From positions 124,001 to 188,000 of the forward strand of contig JAQWWZ010000025.1 in NCBI GenBank assembly GCA_029254745.1: a stretch of 64,000 bases of DNA, given 5' to 3'. Below the pieces are notes generated by a model that did not search any database, was not told the origin of the DNA, and saw nothing but the letters and a program-made list of their open reading frames with translations. The position numbers were made by a program, and so were the translations under genes. How positions within the stretch are numbered: the stretch's first letter is position 1; every line of letters starts with the position of its first letter. This stretch comes from Opitutales bacterium (lineage in GTDB: Bacteria; Verrucomicrobiota; Verrucomicrobiia; Opitutales; Seribacteraceae). Positions 12,762 through 20,430 of this stretch are shown in pieces.

Positions 12762-12846
12762 TGGTGCTCAAGGGGGGACTCGAACCCCCACGCCTTACGG
12801 CACTAGATCCTTAGTCTAGCGCGTCTACCAATTCCGCCACCTGAGC
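12762..12846 (-). tRNA. tRNA-Leu (anticodon AAG)
   Basis: An 85-base class II tRNA with a long variable arm. The acceptor stem is GCTCAGG with CTTGAGC (one G-T pair), discriminator A and encoded CCA. The D arm GGCGGAATTGGTAGACGCGC is typical of leucine tRNAs. The anticodon stem CTAGA/TCTAG encloses the loop CTAAGGA, so positions 34-36 are AAG and position 37 is G, as expected for a CUN-reading tRNA. A34 would need TadA-type conversion to inosine. Bacteria usually use GAG here. Confidence 0.93.
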
Positions 12847-12875
12847 AATAAAACTTTTTCTACAATAAAAAATAC

Positions 12876-12904
12876 ATAATAGCAAGATCATCCAATTTAG
12901 TAAA
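12876..12904 (-). promoter_or_regulatory. Sigma70-type promoter of tRNA-Leu
   Basis: Read on the minus strand, TTTACT (12904-12899) is followed after 17 bases by TATTAT (12881-12876). Matches to the consensus are four and five of six. Transcription would start near 12869, about 23 bases before the tRNA. Confidence 0.45.
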
Positions 12905-12926
12905 TAGTTAGTACTGAAGTATAATC

Positions 12927-14099
12927 ATGGAAAAAAATGAAAATAGGGTAGATGTTTCTACATTAAAAGATTTTAATCTATCACCATCATGGGATACTCA
13001 AGAGAAACATAAATTTTCTTCAAACAAGACTTCTGATAAAACCAGACGAAAAAAAGAATACCCATCTAAAAGCAGGGGTAGGGCGACGATACCAGAATCT
13101 AAGAATAGTGAATTTTTTTACTCTGTTTTACCGCTAAAAGATATAATACGGGAAATTAAGCAAAAAATTAAAGAAACCAGTATTAGTTATTCATTAAGGG
13201 AAATAGCAGATGTTATAGCAGAGAAAACTGACAGGTTAGCAGTTAAAATTGTTTGTAAAAGTAAGAGTAAAAATTTGTGGCAATCCAAAAACACCAAACG
13301 AATATACAGTGAAAAGGATGAGGCAATACACGAAATCTTAAGTTTAACAAAAAACAAAATTATTATTTCTGTTGTTAATAGCGAAGAATTGCCAAAGGGG
13401 AACTTTAATTATGTGCTTCAGTGTCCAAGAACGCAAAAATTACTTCCGCCAACTAATTTCCACGATTTTAAACAGATTGTTGAGCACCATTTACTGGAAT
13501 CAGAAATACGAACTTCTACGGATACCTATGTAAATCAACTTATAAAAATCAGCGATAAAGACCAAATAGATTGCTGGTCTAAAGAAGTTATTAGGCGATA
13601 TTCTTACAAGTTAGTAAATGATTCAGAACCCGTACTCTACACTCTTGAAAAAATTAGGTCCTTGATAGAAGAGAAATTTGAAACCTATTTTTTGAAATTT
13701 AACCAAATTGTTGTTGGTGCTAAAGAATTCGATAATTTACCAAATTCAATTAATATTGAAATCAACAATTTTTTAAAAAACAAGAAAATATGGCGTAAAG
13801 ATTTTTTTATATCGTGTATCATTTATTTCAAAAAGAGTCCTTTCTATAGTTTCAAAAAAGGAGAGTTTCTTTATGTGCGGTACAATGCGAGAAAATCAGC
13901 GAAAGGAATAAATGCCAATAAATTGGTAAATAAAATTATAATGCTAATTTCAGAAAAAAAGAACATTAATAAAAGAACAATAGTTGAATTGTTAAAAACA
14001 GAAGAAATTACCACTAAAGAAATTATCGTTGAAATGAAATGGCTTGCAAAAACAGGTTATATAAACGAATACAGCGACGGGACCTTAGATCTGAACTAG
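12927..14099 (+). CDS. Protein of unknown function, basic N-terminus and winged-helix-like C-terminus
   Basis: A 390-residue cytoplasmic protein that I cannot name. Residues 1-65 are polar, rich in Lys and Ser, and probably disordered. Residues about 70-330 look folded, mixed helix and strand. The last 60 residues (from about 330) read like a winged helix: helix, NKRTIVELLKTEE, then EMKWLAKTGYINEYSDGTL, where the final strand-turn-strand would be the wing. The basic tail and the possible winged helix suggest nucleic acid binding, which is inference. It is divergent from tRNA-Leu and its stop overlaps the tsaE stop by four bases. Confidence 0.6.
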   Translation: MEKNENRVDVSTLKDFNLSPSWDTQEKHKFSSNKTSDKTRRKKEYPSKSRGRATIPESKNSEFFYSVLPLKDIIREIKQKIKETSISYSLREIADVIAEKTDRLAVKIVCKSKSKNLWQSKNTKRIYSEKDEAIHEILSLTKNKIIISVVNSEELPKGNFNYVLQCPRTQKLLPPTNFHDFKQIVEHHLLESEIRTSTDTYVNQLIKISDKDQIDCWSKEVIRRYSYKLVNDSEPVLYTLEKIRSLIEEKFETYFLKFNQIVVGAKEFDNLPNSINIEINNFLKNKKIWRKDFFISCIIYFKKSPFYSFKKGEFLYVRYNARKSAKGINANKLVNKIIMLISEKKNINKRTIVELLKTEEITTKEIIVEMKWLAKTGYINEYSDGTLDLN

Positions 14100-14530
14100 T
14101 GCTTAAAGAGCGAAAATTGCCTTTCAGTGTGACTGAGATGCCTTGCCCTGAGTTCATATTCAGGACAACCAAAATTCCATGACCCTATCTCACCCCACTC
14201 TATTAATATAATCCAAGGATCAATGAGTAAGGGCTCTACTTCGTACTCAAAAAAATAATCCTCTGCAGGCGTTCGGTAAAAGTCACAATGTATAATGTTA
14301 ACCTTTCCCCTAGAGAACGAAACCCTAGAAAATGAGGAACTTTTAACAGATTCTGATTCAAAAAAATTTCCGATAGAATGAGATACAAAGGTTTTTCCAA
14401 CACCTAGATCACCGTTCAAATATAGCACATATGGTGGAGTTAAAGTCTTTGCTAATTTGTGAGAAAAGATTTTTGATTCATCTAAGGAAGTACAAATATA
14501 ATTAGTTTCAAAAGTAATTTGGGTTTTCAT
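14096..14530 (-). CDS. tsaE: tRNA threonylcarbamoyladenosine biosynthesis ATPase TsaE
   Basis: A small P-loop ATPase (144 residues) that works with TsaB and TsaD to make t6A at position 37 of ANN-reading tRNAs. The Walker A motif is GDLGVGKT (40-47). The family signature around IIHCDFYR and the Walker B-like ILIEWGEIG are present. The usual SPTF switch is replaced by a Ser-rich SSFSRV, a clear deviation that may still work. It overlaps the upstream CPBP protease gene by four bases (ATGA type), so the two are translated in tandem. Confidence 0.88.
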   Translation of the reverse strand: MKTQITFETNYICTSLDESKIFSHKLAKTLTPPYVLYLNGDLGVGKTFVSHSIGNFFESESVKSSSFSRVSFSRGKVNIIHCDFYRTPAEDYFFEYEVEPLLIDPWIILIEWGEIGSWNFGCPEYELRARHLSHTERQFSLFKH

Positions 14531-15216
14531 TTAACTATTATTGAAACAACCATGACTAAATTAAAGACGAAATGTATCCAGATCGAAGCATAAAGTGAGT
14601 TAAATATCTCATAGCAAAAACATAAAAATATTCCGAATAAAAATAGAATAACAAACGAAAACATGTTAAAATGGATGAGTGCAAATGCAAATGAACTCAA
14701 AATTGATGACATTCCAATACCTAGTTTAGATTTGATACCCGAATACAGAAATTTTCTAAAGACTACCTCTTCTATTATAGGTGCAATTAGAAGTGAAGAT
14801 ATCATAATGGTTATAATTTGGCTTACATTACCATCCCTTAGTTGGTGTACACTTTTCTGAACAGGATAGTCCCCAAGAAAAAATATAGATAGCAAAGAAA
14901 AAATAAATATAACCGGCCAAAATCTTAAGAGTGCCCGAGACCAGTTTATCGCATTTTTTGACCATTTTAAGTTTAAATTATCACAAACCTTCAAAAATGT
15001 GAATTTTGAAAAAGGACTTATTATAATTAATCCTATAACCAAAAAGTGACTGCCAATCCAAAATATAACAGATAAGCATAATAATCCTAAGAAAATATTT
15101 CTTTCAGAATTGTTTACTCCAACTGTGGATGATAGTTTTACCGTTCTTCCGTATCGCTTAACATTCAAAGTTAGGCCAAAAATCGAAAGTAGGAGCGAAA
15201 AAATCAATCCCATCAT
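14527..15216 (-). CDS. CPBP family intramembrane metalloprotease
   Basis: A 229-residue inner-membrane protein with six to eight hydrophobic helices. The C-terminal half holds the CPBP (CAAX protease/Abi) motifs: EEVVFRKF (motif 1, EExxxR), FALIHFNMF (motif 2, FxxxH) and HFVFNLV (motif 3, HxxxN). These form the catalytic site in Rce1-like proteases. Bacterial members cut peptides or prenylated proteins, or act in bacteriocin self-protection; the substrate is not known here. The gene sits between pyrC' (13-base gap) and tsaE (4-base overlap). Confidence 0.88.
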   Translation of the reverse strand: MMGLIFSLLLSIFGLTLNVKRYGRTVKLSSTVGVNNSERNIFLGLLCLSVIFWIGSHFLVIGLIIISPFSKFTFLKVCDNLNLKWSKNAINWSRALLRFWPVIFIFSLLSIFFLGDYPVQKSVHQLRDGNVSQIITIMISSLLIAPIIEEVVFRKFLYSGIKSKLGIGMSSILSSFAFALIHFNMFSFVILFLFGIFLCFCYEIFNSLYASIWIHFVFNLVMVVSIIVK

Positions 15217-15229
15217 TCAAATAAATTAC

Positions 15230-16510
15230 TTAATTCTTACCGAACACAACTTTTCCATCCACAAAAGTTTTTTCAATAACTGATTTTAACTTTTTGCCAT
15301 AAAAAGGATTATTAGAAGCAAGACTGCAGGTATCTTTTTCGGAATAAATCTTTTTTGCTTTTGGATTTATAACTACGAAATCAGCACACATACCGGGACC
15401 TAAATTTCCACCTTCGATTTTAAGAATTTTAGACGGGTTAAATGAAAGCCACTTTGCACATTCAAATGCAAGGTCATTCAACTCTTCAGAAAATCTTGTA
15501 AATATGGCACTGAAACATGTATCGAGTGATGTAACTCCGGCTGGAGCGATATCATACTCAGCTTGCTTTAAGTAATCTTGGTGTGGTTCATGGGCGGTAC
15601 AAATAGCATCTATCGTGCCCTCCTTTAACCCTGATAAGAGGGCTCTTTGATCACTTTCCTCCCGTAACGGTGGGTGGGTTTTAAAGTTTGCGTCATAATC
15701 TGTTATCATGCGGTCATCAAAAAAGATATGATGGGGAGTGGTGTCAGCTGTTATAAAAACGCCTTTTGATTTTGCATCATGAATAAGCTCAACTGAACCT
15801 CTTGATGATATTGAAGATAAATGAATAGGTACCTCTAAATTTTTTGAGACTGTAATCGACCTCTGAACAAATATTTCCTCTGCCATTCTCGGATAGCCAC
15901 CAAGACCCATAGAAAGTGCGATTTTACTGTCATGAGCTGTGCCATGTTTTGATAAAGATAATTCTCTAGGAAAGTCGATAACCGGTAAATTAAACATTGC
16001 TGCATACTCTACACCTTTAACAAAGATTTCATTATTTTGGGTTGAGTAAGGGCAATCTGTAACCGCTTTTATTCCTGATTCTTTCAAAGAGCCTATAGGC
16101 GACAATTTGTTCCCTTCTGATTTTTCGGTTAACGCTCCAGCTAGATAAAATTTAATCACAGCGTCTCTTTCTGCACATTCTGTGGCATACCTCGCATCTC
16201 CAGGGTTATCTATAAAGGGTGTTATATTAGGCATTCCTAAAATAGAGGTATAACCCCCCTGGGCAGCTGTTTTGCTAATACTACAAATATTCTCCGTACT
16301 TCCGCCGGTAACATTTCTTGGGTGGCATCTTAGATCAATAAAACCAGGCAGTACCATCCTACCCTCTAAGTCAATTACCTCTAAATGGGTACTTTTCTCG
16401 ATTTCATTTTTATCGACAAATCTTGATCCCTGAATCCATAGATCTTTTACCTCGTTTATATTGTTGGCTGGGTCAACAATATGACCATTTTTAAGATGTA
16501 AATTATTCAC
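15230..16510 (-). CDS. pyrC': Inactive dihydroorotase homologue, probable aspartate carbamoyltransferase partner (PyrC')
   Basis: A 426-residue amidohydrolase-fold protein of the class I dihydroorotase family, with the usual GFIDL, PHH and THPPLR blocks. Most metal and catalytic residues are missing. The HxH motif reads DLRCHPR, so the first His is Arg61 and only H63 remains. The HCED block is replaced by DFPR. The HVST ligand is replaced by SISS. The catalytic Asp of TDHAPH is Ala306 (CTAHEPH). It overlaps pyrB by four bases. In Pseudomonas an inactive PyrC' binds PyrB and is needed for assembly of the carbamoyltransferase; I infer the same structural role. An active dihydroorotase must then be encoded elsewhere. 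Confidence 0.88.
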   Translation of the reverse strand: MNNLHLKNGHIVDPANNINEVKDLWIQGSRFVDKNEIEKSTHLEVIDLEGRMVLPGFIDLRCHPRNVTGGSTENICSISKTAAQGGYTSILGMPNITPFIDNPGDARYATECAERDAVIKFYLAGALTEKSEGNKLSPIGSLKESGIKAVTDCPYSTQNNEIFVKGVEYAAMFNLPVIDFPRELSLSKHGTAHDSKIALSMGLGGYPRMAEEIFVQRSITVSKNLEVPIHLSSISSRGSVELIHDAKSKGVFITADTTPHHIFFDDRMITDYDANFKTHPPLREESDQRALLSGLKEGTIDAICTAHEPHQDYLKQAEYDIAPAGVTSLDTCFSAIFTRFSEELNDLAFECAKWLSFNPSKILKIEGGNLGPGMCADFVVINPKAKKIYSEKDTCSLASNNPFYGKKLKSVIEKTFVDGKVVFGKN

Positions 16511-17442
16511 TGCAGGTCAGATGAGTTTGCACAAAGGTAAAGAATCGCCATTCTTACCGCAATTCCATTAGCTACTTGTTGCAGAATAACTGAATTCTTC
16601 GAGTCTGCAATTGATGAGTCTATCTCAACTCCTCGGTTTATGGGTCCGGGATGAAGGATAATGGCATTGGGCTTCAAAAGCTTAGCTCGCTCCATATTAA
16701 GTCCAAATATTTTTGTATATTCTTCTAATGATGGAAAATGAGATGTACTTTGCCTTTCATGCTGTATCCTTAAAAGCATAATAGCATCTGCATTCTTTAA
16801 AGATTTATCAACATCATGGGATACGACTGCTCCTAATTTTTCGAATTCTTTAGGAACTAAAGTTGATGGGCCAACAAGGGTTACCTTTGCGCCTAGCTTT
16901 TTTAAGCCCCACAAATTCGACCTAGCCACACGACTAAACAAAATATCGCCTAAAATGGTAATGTTTTTATTGTCCAACCGCCCAAGTTTTTGCTGTAAGG
17001 TAAAAATATCCAACAATGCTTGGCTTGGGTGCTCATGAGAACCATCACCAGCGTTTATAATGGGAACCGGTATAGTTTTCGATAAAAATAAAGGGGACCC
17101 GGCAGATGGATGGCGTATAACAATTGCATCTGCTCCCAAAGCCTGTATATTATTTGCTGTATCTTTAAGAGTTTCTCCCTTGGTTAAACTACTACTTTGA
17201 CTAGCAATAGATATTACATCTGCAGATAAGGATTTGGCCGCTATTTCGAAAGCAACTCGCGTACGAGTGCTAGGTTCCATGAAAAGATTAACAATTCTTT
17301 TTCCTTTCAAGTTTTTAGACGGAAGAACTTTATTTTGCAGATTTCTTTTAAATTCTGATGCTAGTTCTAAAATCATCGTTATTTCTTCTACCGTTAGGTC
17401 TTCCAAACCTAATAAAGATGTTCGATTCCAATTCATTTCCAC
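16507..17442 (-). CDS. pyrB: Aspartate carbamoyltransferase catalytic subunit
   Basis: Joins carbamoyl phosphate and aspartate, the committed step of pyrimidine synthesis. The 311-residue protein has the carbamoyl phosphate motif EPSTRTR, KGET for the moving active-site loop, HPSQALLD, and the C-terminal HPGPINRGVEI. No regulatory chain gene (pyrI) is adjacent. The start overlaps the upstream HAD gene by ten bases, and an alternative Met lies two codons in. The gene is followed by pyrC' with a four-base overlap, as in Pseudomonas pyrBC'. Confidence 0.97.
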   Translation of the reverse strand: MEMNWNRTSLLGLEDLTVEEITMILELASEFKRNLQNKVLPSKNLKGKRIVNLFMEPSTRTRVAFEIAAKSLSADVISIASQSSSLTKGETLKDTANNIQALGADAIVIRHPSAGSPLFLSKTIPVPIINAGDGSHEHPSQALLDIFTLQQKLGRLDNKNITILGDILFSRVARSNLWGLKKLGAKVTLVGPSTLVPKEFEKLGAVVSHDVDKSLKNADAIMLLRIQHERQSTSHFPSLEEYTKIFGLNMERAKLLKPNAIILHPGPINRGVEIDSSIADSKNSVILQQVANGIAVRMAILYLCANSSDLQ

Positions 17443-18440
17443 AGAGTATCTTGCTTCACATTTTTAGGATCAACAGAAATTTCCCCCGATGAAAGATGCT
17501 TGGGAGGATTGCCAGATCGTGCATCAAGTTGATTTTGTCTTTTTTTAATCATTTGCCGCATGATTTCTTTTACTTTTTGCTTCATCCATATAGAAGTTGG
17601 CGAATGACTGCGATAATCTGCGGGGCCATTATTATGAACCCTAGATCTTTCAACAAGGTCACAAGTTTGCTCAAATTCCCTTTCGTTAGTTGGATCATAA
17701 ACCGCATAAGTTTTACCACCCATTTGCTTAACAACGGCAAAAACCGGAACATCACTGGGACCATCTGCCACATATAACATTTGGTCAATAGGTACCCGAC
17801 GATCTTGATGGGGAATGGAAGTGTTAACATCAATTGAAGAATTCTTGTTTGATCCTTTATTAATTTCGAAAATAAACCTTGTTTTTATCGTATTATCTAC
17901 AGTCATTCCAACTTGTGAAATTTCAAGATCTAACGGTAGAGAGAGTTCACTCTGATTCATAAAATTTGGAGGCACGGGTGACTCAATAAACTCACAAGCA
18001 AAAACATCTTCTACAAAGGAGTATATTTGGCTACCCTTAATCATTTGGGATAAACCTGTACTTATTATGTAATGCTCTACTTTAAAATCATAACTTTTAA
18101 ACTCTACACTATCTGCAATCTTCATCAATTCCTCGAAGAGTTCTGGCAGTCCTGGGCAAAATTTTAACTCGGATCCGAGTTCTAGTAATTTTTGGTTTGT
18201 TAACCCTCGCATCGGACCATTTTTTACATAACTAAGTAAATGATTTAAATAAATTGTGTCTGGAGATACGGTTAGCCCTCGACTAGAGTATAATGAAGGC
18301 AGTTCATTCACTTCTTTCCAAAACTTCGTCTCATCAATTGAAAAATGATTGAACAAAGGTGTCTGCATATAGCCAGGTATCAGGGTTTTATCGAAATCCC
18401 ACACGCAAGCGATTATATTTTGTCCGTGAATTTGTAACAT
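17433..18440 (-). CDS. HAD-superfamily hydrolase
   Basis: A 335-residue cytoplasmic protein of the haloacid dehalogenase fold. Motif I is WDFDKTL with the nucleophile and acid Asp pair, motif II is IISTGLSQ, and the last acidic motif is ADGPSDVPVF. A large cap region lies between motif I and motif II, and a basic C-terminal helix plus a polar tail follow (after about residue 285). The substrate cannot be read from the sequence. It leads the minus-strand operon with pyrB, pyrC', the CPBP protease and tsaE, which does not prove a role in pyrimidine metabolism. Confidence 0.85.
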   Translation of the reverse strand: MLQIHGQNIIACVWDFDKTLIPGYMQTPLFNHFSIDETKFWKEVNELPSLYSSRGLTVSPDTIYLNHLLSYVKNGPMRGLTNQKLLELGSELKFCPGLPELFEELMKIADSVEFKSYDFKVEHYIISTGLSQMIKGSQIYSFVEDVFACEFIESPVPPNFMNQSELSLPLDLEISQVGMTVDNTIKTRFIFEINKGSNKNSSIDVNTSIPHQDRRVPIDQMLYVADGPSDVPVFAVVKQMGGKTYAVYDPTNEREFEQTCDLVERSRVHNNGPADYRSHSPTSIWMKQKVKEIMRQMIKKRQNQLDARSGNPPKHLSSGEISVDPKNVKQDTLWK

Positions 18441-18503
18441 GATTAAAAGTAATTAATTATTTACGAGTTCCAGATAGCACTTAATTATGATAAAATAAAC
18501 GAT

Positions 18504-19583
18504 ATGGATATAATACCAGACATTGAACCATTTCGGCAACGTTACAATGAATTGGAATCTCAGCTGTCAAACCCTGATGTTTTTAAAGACGCACTGCTTT
18601 CTTCCTCTCTATCCCGGGAACATAATCGTTTGAAAAACATTATTGAAACGGCAGAGAAATTAACTGCTGTTAACCTAGAAATTGTTGAAAGCAAGGAATT
18701 ACTTGATGATGCAGAATTTGCTGATACCGCTAGAGACGATATCGTGCAACTCACCAAAGAAGCGTCATCATTTGCCGAAAGCCTGCTACTTGCAATGCTT
18801 CCGGAGGACCCCGATGTAGGACGCAATACAATTCTAGAAATTAGAGCAGGTGCAGGCGGTAATGAAGCTTCCCTTTTTGCACTAGATTTGTATCGCATGT
18901 ATTGTAAGTATTCTGAAAACAAAAATTGGAATGTGGAATGTCTTTCACAAAGTTCGTCGGATTCTGGTGGATTTAAAGAAGTCATTTTCATGATCAAAGG
19001 TGAAGACGCATGGTCTAAATTAAAATTAGAAAGCGGAGTTCACAGGGTTCAACGCGTTCCTGTAACCGAGGCAAGTGGAAGAATTCACACATCAACTGCA
19101 ACTGTAGCCGTTTTACCGGAAGCAAAAGAAGTTGAAATTGATATAGATCCATCAGACCTAGAAATTAATGTCTGCCGAGCAAGTGGACCTGGAGGGCAGG
19201 GAGTTAATACCACAGATTCAGCTGTTCAGCTGTTGCATAAGCCCAGCGGAATTAATGTCTACTGTGCGGACGAAAGGTCTCAGCTCAAAAACAAAAATAA
19301 GGCCATGACGGTATTAAGATCTCGCTTACTTAAAGTTAAACAGAATGAAGAAAAAGAGAAATACGCGAGAGAACGAAAAGACCAAGTAGGGACTGGAGAT
19401 AGGAGCGAAAGAATTAGAACTTATAATTTTCCTCAAAGCAGAATAACTGACCATAGAATTCATTACACTTCTCATGCCTTAAATGAATCATTAATGGGCG
19501 ACTTGGATCATATTTTTGAAAATCTCCACAATTACTATCAAAAGCTAAGCCTAGATAATCTTCTCCAAAATAATGAAGGATGA
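18504..19583 (+). CDS. prfA: Peptide chain release factor 1
   Basis: Recognises UAA and UAG stop codons and triggers peptide release. The 359 residues are the normal length. The codon-recognition tripeptide is PVT in RVPVTEASGRIHTS, a known variant of PxT, which separates it from RF2 (SPF). The catalytic GGQ is at 230-232 in SGPGGQGVNTTDSAV. It overlaps prmC, which methylates this very Gln, by 11 bases, the classical gene pair. Confidence 0.98.
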   Translation: MDIIPDIEPFRQRYNELESQLSNPDVFKDALLSSSLSREHNRLKNIIETAEKLTAVNLEIVESKELLDDAEFADTARDDIVQLTKEASSFAESLLLAMLPEDPDVGRNTILEIRAGAGGNEASLFALDLYRMYCKYSENKNWNVECLSQSSSDSGGFKEVIFMIKGEDAWSKLKLESGVHRVQRVPVTEASGRIHTSTATVAVLPEAKEVEIDIDPSDLEINVCRASGPGGQGVNTTDSAVQLLHKPSGINVYCADERSQLKNKNKAMTVLRSRLLKVKQNEEKEKYARERKDQVGTGDRSERIRTYNFPQSRITDHRIHYTSHALNESLMGDLDHIFENLHNYYQKLSLDNLLQNNEG

Positions 19584-20430
19584 TCGTTTAACTTACGGAG
19601 AAATCATTGAAAAATCGAAGGATTTTTTAATGCGAAAAAATGTCCCATCCGCAAAATGTGATGCGGAATGGATCGTTTCACTTTTAACTAATAAGAGGAG
19701 AATGGAGTTATATCTCGAGTTTGATAATTTTGTACCCCATGAGCAAATATCAAAAATTCGGGATATGGTTGTTAAGAGGGGAACGCGTATACCCCTACAG
19801 CATCTTCTTGGTAGTGTAGAATTTTGTAGCTTAGAATTAAAATGCGATGATAGAGCACTTATACCTAGGTCAGAAACCGAAAGATTGGTAGAATTAATTA
19901 TTGAACGGTATGATCTTAATTTTTCCGGGAAAATATTAGACTTAGGTACTGGCTCAGGTGCAATAGTTTTAGCTTTATGTAATATACTAAAATTTGCTCA
20001 TGGTACAGGAATGGATTGTTCCAAGGAAAGTTTGAGTCTTGCGCGAGAAAACCTAATTCTATCTGGAATCGATGGGCGAATAGAATTTAAAACTTTCGAC
20101 TGGCTTGAAGAAAAAGAACTGGAAGGGAGTTATGATTTGGTCGTCTCTAATCCCCCTTATCTATCTATTCAAGAATGGGAGCAGGCACAGCCTGAGGTAA
20201 AACTTCATGACCCCAAACATGCATTAGTGTCAAAAAAAGGAGGGCTTCAACATATCCAAGGATTAATGAAAATAGTCCCAAATATACTTAAAGATGGTGG
20301 ATATTTTTGTCTAGAAATTGGACTTGGTCAGGCAGAGGAAACAAAAACAATTATGGGGGAAAGTTTTAAAAATGTAGAAGTTTTAAAAGACCTGACTGGC
20401 GTAAGGAGATTTGTATTTGGTAGAAATTAA
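19573..20430 (+). CDS. prmC: Release factor glutamine methyltransferase
   Basis: Methylates the Gln of the GGQ motif of release factors using S-adenosylmethionine. The 285-residue protein has an N-terminal helical domain (1-90) and a Rossmann-type methyltransferase domain with LDLGTGSGAIVLAL for AdoMet and the catalytic NPPY at 193-196. It follows prfA with an 11-base overlap. Its stop overlaps the stop of the convergent protease gene by four bases. Confidence 0.97.
   Translation: MKDDRLTYGEIIEKSKDFLMRKNVPSAKCDAEWIVSLLTNKRRMELYLEFDNFVPHEQISKIRDMVVKRGTRIPLQHLLGSVEFCSLELKCDDRALIPRSETERLVELIIERYDLNFSGKILDLGTGSGAIVLALCNILKFAHGTGMDCSKESLSLARENLILSGIDGRIEFKTFDWLEEKELEGSYDLVVSNPPYLSIQEWEQAQPEVKLHDPKHALVSKKGGLQHIQGLMKIVPNILKDGGYFCLEIGLGQAEETKTIMGESFKNVEVLKDLTGVRRFVFGRN

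Noticed and set aside
12915-12930. TATAAT directly before the ATG at 12927 as a promoter
   Set aside because: Transcription would start after the ATG, so this -10 match cannot drive a full-length message from that start.
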